NCBI GenBank assembly: GCA_029210625.1
Contig: JARGFU010000017.1
Coordinates: forward strand, 1 to 64,000
Source of the DNA: Deltaproteobacteria bacterium
Lineage (GTDB): Bacteria > Myxococcota > Myxococcia > SLRQ01
Direction: 5' to 3'
DNA length: 64,000 bases
The position numbers were made by a program, and so were the translations under genes. Shown here piece by piece: positions 58,545 through 64,000 of the stretch (position 1 is its first letter; each line of letters starts with the position of its first letter). The notes beneath the pieces were generated by a model. It worked only from the letters and a program-made list of their open reading frames with translations, was not told where the DNA came from and made no database searches.

Positions 58545-59306
58545 ATGCGCCTGCTCACCACCCTGCTCACCCTGACCGCTCTGCTCACCTCTGGCTGCGT
58601 CGTCCTCAACGGCGACGGTCACCCGATCGAGGAGCTCCGTCCCCTGCCGACCTTCACCGCCCTGGAGAACCGCTCCTTCCTGGAGGTGAGCCTCGAGAAG
58701 GGGCCCGGCGGCGAGGCCCGCGTCCGCTGCGACAGCAACCTGCTCGGGCACCTCGAGACCTTCGTCGAGGGTGACACCTTCGTCATCCAGATGGAGCCGG
58801 GCTTCACGGTCGGCCGCCACTCGGGCTGCACCCTCGAGGTCGCCACCCCCCGCCTCTCCTCGGTCACCTCCATGGGCTCCGGGAACGTCTCGGTCTGCGG
58901 TGCCCACCCCGACTTCCGGCGGGCCGCCTCGACCGGCAGCGGCGACCTGGAGATCTGTGGCGTCGAGGGCGACCGGATCGAGGTCTCCTCCAGCGGCTCC
59001 GGGGAGGTCTTCATCGGCGAGCTGATCGCTCCCGAGGTCGTGATCTTCCACTCGGGCTCCGGTGGCGTCCGCATCGAGGGCAGCACCGACGAGCTCCGGG
59101 TGGACAGCTCGGGCTCGGGCGCAACCGAGACCTTCGCGCTGCCCTGCCGGACGGCGCGGGTCCAGGCCACCGGCTCGGGCACCGTCGAGGTGAGCGCCTC
59201 CGAGTCCGTCAGCGGCAACCTCACCGGCTCCGGCGACCTGCGCGTGCGCGGCGGCGCCACGGTGCAGGTTGGCACTTCCGGCTCCGGCCGGGTGATCCAC
59301 GAGTAG
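58545..59306 (+). CDS. GIN-domain (DUF2807) lipoprotein
   Basis: A 253-residue lipoprotein (LTALLTSGCVVLNGDG). The rest is a right-handed beta-helix of repeated GSG turns (TSMGSGNVSVCG, STGSGDLEICG, SSSGSGEVFIG, HSGSGGVRIEG, SSGSGATET, ATGSGTVEVS, LTGSGDLRVRG), the DUF2807/GIN 'auto-transporter adhesin head' pattern. ATG 58545 has GGAGG before it. Probably periplasmic or surface-bound. Confidence 0.9.
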   Translation: MRLLTTLLTLTALLTSGCVVLNGDGHPIEELRPLPTFTALENRSFLEVSLEKGPGGEARVRCDSNLLGHLETFVEGDTFVIQMEPGFTVGRHSGCTLEVATPRLSSVTSMGSGNVSVCGAHPDFRRAASTGSGDLEICGVEGDRIEVSSSGSGEVFIGELIAPEVVIFHSGSGGVRIEGSTDELRVDSSGSGATETFALPCRTARVQATGSGTVEVSASESVSGNLTGSGDLRVRGGATVQVGTSGSGRVIHE

Positions 59307-59385
59307 CCCACGCCCGACACCGGGCATCCTCGAGGGTAGCCGGAGGGATCCGGTCACCCTCGACGCGTCGGTGAGCTCGGAAGGG

Positions 59386-60837
59386 TCAGTAGACCGGCTT
59401 GAGCCCGAAGGCCGTCGTCTTCGCCCGGCTGAAGACCTTCAGGGCCTTCATGAAGAGCCGGCGGGTCTTCGAGTCGACCTTCGCGATCTCCTCCCGGGGC
59501 ATCGCGTCGACCTTGCGGAGGATGTCGGCGAAGGCCGCGGCCATCCGGGTCAGGCGCTCCTCGTCGACCCAGCGGATGTTGTCGTCGTTGGTCAACAGGT
59601 AGACGGGGTTGCTGATGCAGTTGATCACCGGCACCCCCGCCTCCCACCAGTCACCGCCGTCGGTGGGCGGGTAGTCGCCCAGCGGTCCCTCGGCGGGCAG
59701 CGCCACGACCCGGGAGAGCTCCCGGGACGCCATGGCCTGCATCACCGCGTCGGTGACCGCCCGGTTGAAGGGCACGAAGACCCCGGTGGCCTCCGGCTTG
59801 CCGCTGTCCACCAGGGTGCCCCGCTTGTTCTCGATCGCCTCCCGGGCGATGTGCTCGATGCTGATCTCCAGCACCACGTCCGGCAGGAGGTCCTCGCGGT
59901 GCTTCTCGATGAAGGTCCGGGTGCCGATCGAGCCGTAGAAGTGCCCGGCCGAGAGCAGGATCACCAGCCGGCGCTTCAGATCGCGAGACTTCGCGAAGTG
60001 CCCGGCCAGCGCCAGCACCACCGCCACGCCGCTGGCGTCCTCCACCGGGGAGACGAAGGGGGCGTCGTGGTGACAGGAGAGGACGATGGTCTCCCCGCTC
60101 TGCCCCGGGACCTCGGCCACCAGGTTGTGGGTGAGGGCCTCCTCCCGCTTGCCGGTGAGGGTGAGCTTCGCCGCGGCGCCGGCGCGGGCGGCCTCGATGA
60201 GCGCGGCGCCCTCCGCCCGCCCGATCCAGAGGCCGGGCAGCGGCTTGTCGAGGATGTCCGCCTCCCGGAAGCCGTAGGGGGCGTACATCTCGGCGCTGCC
60301 CCCCGGCTGGTCGACCAGCACGCCCACGAAGCCGGCGGCGCCCTTGCGGGCAGCCAGGTGGTAGAGGTGCCAGCCCAGCCGCACCCAGGTGGCGGGGTGC
60401 TTCACCTCGGCCAAGCTGTCGTCCGGGTCGTGGACGCCCGAGGCGATCTTCAGGAGCATCGCCACGTCGAGCTCGGGGAAGCCGATCTCGGCCACCACGA
60501 TGGCGCCTCGCCAGTCGCCCCGCTGGAAGAGCTTGTGCCGGTCGGCGAAGACCAGCCGACCGCTGACGCCGGTGTCGGGGGTGAAGGCGGTGAAGGGGAT
60601 GGGGAAGCCCTTCAGGGAGAGCTTCTCGTCGTTGGCGCCCACCTCCAGGCCCCAGCGCTCCGCCTTGGAGTGGACGACCGGGATCGGCTCCCGCCGGACC
60701 CGCTCCAGGCCGAGGCTGCCGAGGGTGGCCATCAGCAGGTCCTCGTTGGTGCGTCCCGCGGGGCTGCCGGCCCGGCGGGGCCCGAGCCCGATCTGCTGGA
60801 GGATCCAGCGCCGCATCTGCTCCCGGTCGAAGTCCAT
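59386..60837 (-). CDS. M28-like peptidase family protein, metal site partly altered
   Basis: A 483-residue cytoplasmic protein. A PA-like insertion (about 100-250) precedes an M28-type core: ETIVLSCHHDAPFVSPVEDA with His and Asp ligands, then LVILLSAGHFYGSIGTRTF where the usual GEE of M28 (catalytic Glu plus a ligand) is absent. GDWWEAGVPVINCISNP and TNDDNIRWVDEERL follow. Aminopeptidase activity is therefore uncertain. There is no signal peptide, unlike most secreted M28 enzymes. Confidence 0.75.
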   Translation of the reverse strand: MDFDREQMRRWILQQIGLGPRRAGSPAGRTNEDLLMATLGSLGLERVRREPIPVVHSKAERWGLEVGANDEKLSLKGFPIPFTAFTPDTGVSGRLVFADRHKLFQRGDWRGAIVVAEIGFPELDVAMLLKIASGVHDPDDSLAEVKHPATWVRLGWHLYHLAARKGAAGFVGVLVDQPGGSAEMYAPYGFREADILDKPLPGLWIGRAEGAALIEAARAGAAAKLTLTGKREEALTHNLVAEVPGQSGETIVLSCHHDAPFVSPVEDASGVAVVLALAGHFAKSRDLKRRLVILLSAGHFYGSIGTRTFIEKHREDLLPDVVLEISIEHIAREAIENKRGTLVDSGKPEATGVFVPFNRAVTDAVMQAMASRELSRVVALPAEGPLGDYPPTDGGDWWEAGVPVINCISNPVYLLTNDDNIRWVDEERLTRMAAAFADILRKVDAMPREEIAKVDSKTRRLFMKALKVFSRAKTTAFGLKPVY

Positions 60838-60943
60838 CGTGTCCCTCGGCAGTCTACCCCGTCCCGGACCTGGCGCCTTCGCCGGGCGCGGCCCTCGCTC
60901 CCGGCCTATCTTCCGCCCACGCCCCCGGAAAGTGAATCGAGGA

Positions 60944-61408
60944 ATGAGCGAGCCCCCCCTGCGGGATCAAGAGATCGTCCTGGCCCTGCTGCGTCACGAG
61001 TGGGAGCGCCTGGAGGAGGAGCACTTGCGGATGCTCCAGCTCTTCCGGGCCCTGGAGGCGGCCCTCGATCGGGAGGGCGCGCTGGACGCGCTCGCCTCCC
61101 TGGAGCGCTGGCTGGGTCACCACTTCGACCACGAGGAGCGCCCCGGCGGCCTCTACGACGCGGTCGCCGCGCTGGCGGCCCCGCAGCGGGAGGCGGCGGC
61201 GGGCACCCTGGCCGAGCACCGGACCCTCGTCGAGTTGATGGAGAGGATCCGCCTCTCCCTGGAGGCCGAGCTGGAGGCGAACCCGGCGCAGATCGGCGAG
61301 CTCACGATGCAGCTCGGCCGCCTGCTCCGCGAGCACGAGGGACACGAGCGCCGCCTGGTCGCGGTGGTCCTCGGGCCGGACCCCGGCGGGGACCCGGAGC
61401 TCCCCTAG
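60944..61408 (+). CDS. hemerythrin-like domain protein
   Basis: A 154-residue four-helix protein with His/Glu spacing of hemerythrin: LRHEWERLEEEHLRMLQLFR, then LGHHFDHEERPGGLYDAV, LAEHRTLVELMERI, and LLREHEGHERRLVAVVL. Probably binds a di-iron centre and oxygen or NO. Convergent with the M20 gene (12 bp). Confidence 0.88.
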   Translation: MSEPPLRDQEIVLALLRHEWERLEEEHLRMLQLFRALEAALDREGALDALASLERWLGHHFDHEERPGGLYDAVAALAAPQREAAAGTLAEHRTLVELMERIRLSLEAELEANPAQIGELTMQLGRLLREHEGHERRLVAVVLGPDPGGDPELP

Positions 61409-61420
61409 CCCCTCCGCCGC

Positions 61421-62527
61421 TCAGCCGGCGAGCAGAGCCGCGTAGAGCCGCGCGGCCTCGACGGTCTCGGAGAGCGAGACGTGCTCGTCGGGGCGGTGGG
61501 CGACCTCCAGGGCTCCGGGGCCGCAGATGACCGGGAGGGTGCCGGCCTCGAAGAGGACCGGGCCATCGGAGTGGGAGCGGAACGCCCCGAGCTCCGGGGG
61601 CCGCCCGAGCGCGGCGAGGGCCTGGCGCAGGACCTCGAGGCGGGCGTCTCCTTCGCTGGTGGGCCAGCCGCCGGCCCAGAAGACCTCGGACTCCTCGAGC
61701 GAGCAGCCCGGGTGATCGGCGAGGACCCTGCGCCGGGCCTCCTCGATCCGGGCGCGCAGCGGGCCGTCGTCGATCCCCGGCGGCAGGTGGAGGTCGAGCA
61801 CGGCCTCGCAGCCGTCGGCCACCACGAAGAGCTCGCCGCCACCGGAGATGCGCCGGACGTTCACCCCGGCGCCCTCGATGGTGGAGGTGAGCCGGAGGAT
61901 CTCCCGCACCCAGTCCACCGTGGCGTGGATGGCGTTGGCGCCCTCCTCGGGGACCGCGGCGTGGGCCCGGGTGCCCTGACCCACCAGGGTCAGCTCCAGG
62001 AAGCCGTAGTGGCCGGGGCAGGGCAGGAGGCTGGTCGGCTCTCCGATCACGGTGAGGGGGGCGTCGAGCTCCCCGGCCCGCAGGAGGGCCTCGGCGCCGT
62101 CCCCGCTCTCCTCCTCGCCGACGAGGAGGGCGAGCAGCACGCCGCCCTGATCCTCGCCCGGCAGGCCGGCGGCCAGGAGGCAGCGCAGCGCCTCGACCAT
62201 CGCCACGCAGCCCGAGCGCATGTCGGCCGCGCCGAGGCCCCAGAGCAGATCGCCCTCGCGCCGCACCTCGCGGGGCTCCTCGGGATCGATGGTGTCGAGG
62301 TGACCCACCAGGGCGATGCGGGCAGGGCGGGCGCCGAGCCGCACCAGCAGGTTGGAGCGGCCGGGGGTCACCGGCTGGCGCCGCACCGGCGCGCCGATGC
62401 TCCGCAGCGCCGCCTCGAAGAGATCGACCGTGGGCCCCTCGGCGCCGCTGGGGCCCTCCACCCGCAGGGCGGCCTCCAGGAGGTGCTCGACCCTCCCCGG
62501 ATCGACCGCTCTCCAGGGTTCGTTCAT
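61421..62527 (-). CDS. M20 family metallopeptidase, ArgE/DapE-like
   Basis: A 368-residue dizinc hydrolase: ALVGHLDTIDPEEP (His and catalytic Asp), GLGAADMRSGCVAMV (bridging Asp), LLVGEEESGDGAEALL (base and Glu ligand), GEPTSLLPCPGHYGFLEL, and ALEVAHRPDEHVSL with the last His. This is the acetylornithine deacetylase / succinyl-diaminopimelate desuccinylase layout; which amide it cleaves is unknown. ATG 62527 overlaps the GNAT stop by 4 bp. Confidence 0.92.
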   Translation of the reverse strand: MNEPWRAVDPGRVEHLLEAALRVEGPSGAEGPTVDLFEAALRSIGAPVRRQPVTPGRSNLLVRLGARPARIALVGHLDTIDPEEPREVRREGDLLWGLGAADMRSGCVAMVEALRCLLAAGLPGEDQGGVLLALLVGEEESGDGAEALLRAGELDAPLTVIGEPTSLLPCPGHYGFLELTLVGQGTRAHAAVPEEGANAIHATVDWVREILRLTSTIEGAGVNVRRISGGGELFVVADGCEAVLDLHLPPGIDDGPLRARIEEARRRVLADHPGCSLEESEVFWAGGWPTSEGDARLEVLRQALAALGRPPELGAFRSHSDGPVLFEAGTLPVICGPGALEVAHRPDEHVSLSETVEAARLYAALLAG

Positions 62528-63054
62528 CGAGGGGGCTTCCTGCCCCTCCGGGCCCCTTTCTGCTCCTTCTCCGCGCGCCGGCGGGCGTAGGAGGGGTGGG
62601 TCTTGAGGTTCCGGGAGAGGTAGACGTGGGCCTGGGGGTTGCCGAAGCCGGCGTCCTCGAAGAAGCGCACCGCCGTGACGTTGTCGGGATCGGTGTCGAC
62701 GAGCATCATCCGGGCGCCCTGCTCGATGAAGATCTCGGTGAGCGCGTCGAGGAGGCGGCGGCCCACTCGCTCCTTGCGGCTGCGCGGCCGGACGGCGATC
62801 CAGGTGAGCCAGCCGTAGGCCCAGGGGCCTCCCCGCTTCTCGAGGAGGGTGCCCAGCACGAAGCCCACGATGCGGCCCTTCTCGTTCTCGGCGACCAGGC
62901 AGCTCTCGGAGTCCGAGGCGAAGGCCAGGGCCAGATCGAACTCGTCCCAGGTCCGGTGCAGGCTCGGCCAGGCCTCGGCGGTGAACACGCGCTCGCCGAG
63001 GTCGTAGACCTCGGGCAAGTCCTCCAGGGTCATCTCGCGGATCTCGATGGACAT
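62524..63054 (-). CDS. GNAT family N-acetyltransferase
   Basis: A 176-residue acetyltransferase. Motif A is WIAVRPRSRKERVGRRLLDA (R/Q-x-x-G-x-G/A loop, modified), preceded by GFVLGTLLEKRGGPWAYGWL and followed by VDTDPDNVTAVRFFEDAGFG. The C-terminus is basic. Translationally coupled to the M20 gene; N-acetylation and deacetylation of one metabolite is a possible pairing. Confidence 0.88.
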   Translation of the reverse strand: MSIEIREMTLEDLPEVYDLGERVFTAEAWPSLHRTWDEFDLALAFASDSESCLVAENEKGRIVGFVLGTLLEKRGGPWAYGWLTWIAVRPRSRKERVGRRLLDALTEIFIEQGARMMLVDTDPDNVTAVRFFEDAGFGNPQAHVYLSRNLKTHPSYARRRAEKEQKGARRGRKPPR

Positions 63055-63117
63055 CGGCGCAGAGGATCCGTCCGCGCCGCGGGCCGCGCAAGCGGAAACT
63101 CGACCCGAGGGCGCTCT

Positions 63118-64000
63118 TCAGCAGGCCTGCCCGCAGCAGTGCCCGCTCGACCAGGCCCACTGCAGGTTGTGGCCGCCCAGCTGCCCGGTCACGTCGACGC
63201 ACTCGCCGATGAGGTGGAGGCCCGGGACCTTCTTCGCCTCGAAGGTCCTCTGGGAGAGCTCGTCGGTGTCGATGCCGCCCCGGGTGACCTCGGCGCTGCG
63301 GTAGCCCTCGGTGCCCGCCGGCAGGAGCCTCCAGCGCTGGAAGGCGGCCGCGACCGCCTCCAGCCGGGCGTTGCTCTGTTGACCCACCTCACCCGTGAGG
63401 CTCCAGTGGGCACAGAGGGCCCGCGCCAGGCGCTTGCTCATCCCCTCTCCGAGGCAGCGCTCGAGGCTCCAGCGGGGGTGCTCGTCGCGCAGGCGCCTCA
63501 GGTCGGCCGCGAGGTCCGCCCCGGGGAGCAGGTCGATCTCCACCTCGCTGCCCGGGGTCCAGAAGGAGCTGATCTGCAGCACCGCCGGTCCGGAGAGGCC
63601 CCGGTGGGTGAAGAGGAGGCTCTCCTCGAAGCTCCGGCCGGCGCAGCGGATCCTCGCCGGCTGGGAGACCCCCGAGAGCTCCTGCAGGGGCTCGAGCAGC
63701 TCGGGGGGCAGGGTGAAGGGCACGAGGGCCGCGCGCCGCTCGACCAGGCGCAGGCCGAAGCTCTGCGCCAGGTCGTAGGCGAAGCCGGTCGCGCCGGCCT
63801 TCGGGATCGAGAGCCCCCCGGTGGCCACCACCACCGCCTCGGCCTCCACGGCGCCCCGGGAGGTCTCCACCCGGAAACCGGGGCTGCGCGCCGCGACCGC
63901 GCCGATGGTGACCCCGGTCTCGATCCGGACCCCGGCCCAGCCGGCCTCGGTGAGGAGCATCTCCAGGATCTCGCGGGCGGAGCCGTCGCAGAAGAGCTGC
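63118..64000 (-). CDS. HI0933/YhiN-type flavoprotein, 5' end outside window
   Basis: At least 294 residues of an FAD-dependent oxidoreductase of the HI0933 group, open through the window edge. The outermost residues read QLFCDGSAREILEMLLTEAG, a conserved family segment. VVVATGGLSIPKAGATGFAY and LFTHRGLSGPAVLQISSFW follow. HLIGECVDVTGQLGGHNLQWAW is the C-terminal FAD-binding motif. The N-terminal Rossmann motif is missing only because the window ends. 63 bp upstream of the GNAT gene on the same strand. Confidence 0.92.
   Translation of the reverse strand, partial: QLFCDGSAREILEMLLTEAGWAGVRIETGVTIGAVAARSPGFRVETSRGAVEAEAVVVATGGLSIPKAGATGFAYDLAQSFGLRLVERRAALVPFTLPPELLEPLQELSGVSQPARIRCAGRSFEESLLFTHRGLSGPAVLQISSFWTPGSEVEIDLLPGADLAADLRRLRDEHPRWSLERCLGEGMSKRLARALCAHWSLTGEVGQQSNARLEAVAAAFQRWRLLPAGTEGYRSAEVTRGGIDTDELSQRTFEAKKVPGLHLIGECVDVTGQLGGHNLQWAWSSGHCCGQAC

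Overview
The window is a gene-dense, very GC-rich (roughly 70%) chromosomal segment from a Gram-negative bacterium. The best fit is Myxococcota or a related deltaproteobacterial lineage. The reasons are the many lipoproteins with Gly/Asp/Ser-rich linkers followed by cysteine-rich repeats, two DUF4388 proteins (one fused to FHA), multihaem cytochromes, a BamD, and strong third-position G/C. No phage, plasmid, CRISPR array or transposase gene was seen. This placement is inference from gene content; no search was run.

Layout. 124-6916 (minus): a three-gene alpha-glucan operon with 4-bp overlaps: a fused MalQ-GlgB enzyme, a GH57/DUF3536 glycosidase and a cupin. 6957-9207 (minus): a CRTISO/phytoene-desaturase-like flavoprotein and its TetR regulator, with a perfect palindrome over the promoter. 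9332-11775: a GT2 and GT39-like glycosyltransferase pair. 11759-17601: an MsrB-like lipoprotein without its catalytic cysteine, YhhN, a zinc-ribbon membrane protein, a DUF4388/TPR protein, a DUF4350 lipoprotein and a dodecahaem cytochrome. 17644-26169: envelope genes, including an operon of a Cys-rich lipoprotein, a UshA-like/tetrahaem fusion and an MltD-type transglycosylase. 26238-32445: dusB, an orphan histidine kinase, bamD, a lipoprotein, a TPR protein, a site-2 protease and an FHA-DUF4388 protein. 32494-37929: lipoproteins, a response regulator-GGDEF protein, tRNA-Gly(CCC) and a zinc-ribbon protein. 38049-43857: prfA-prmC-murA, cdd, an amidohydrolase and a secreted YciI-like protein. 44017-49133: a polyphosphate block (ppk1, CHAD, sixA, two-domain PPK2). 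49305-56566: a small lipoprotein, moaD-moaE, a Cys-rich lipoprotein, a heterodimeric ABC exporter, NUDIX and an AMMECR1-like protein. 56617-64000: lipoproteins, a B12-binding radical SAM enzyme, M28-like, hemerythrin, M20, GNAT and the 3' part of an HI0933-type flavoprotein.

The most unusual item is a 166-bp non-coding element present twice (18401-18566 and 49143-49308), in opposite orientation. The copies differ at only three positions and have about 28-bp terminal inverted repeats. Both read C-TA-AACC...GGTT-TA-G at their ends, as expected for insertion with TA duplication into CTAG, the IS630-type target. Both lie between the stop codon of one minus-strand gene and the start codon of the next, and one appears to have landed in a stop codon while preserving a stop. 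It looks like a recently active IS630-type MITE whose internal hairpins could also act as an intercistronic RNA structure.
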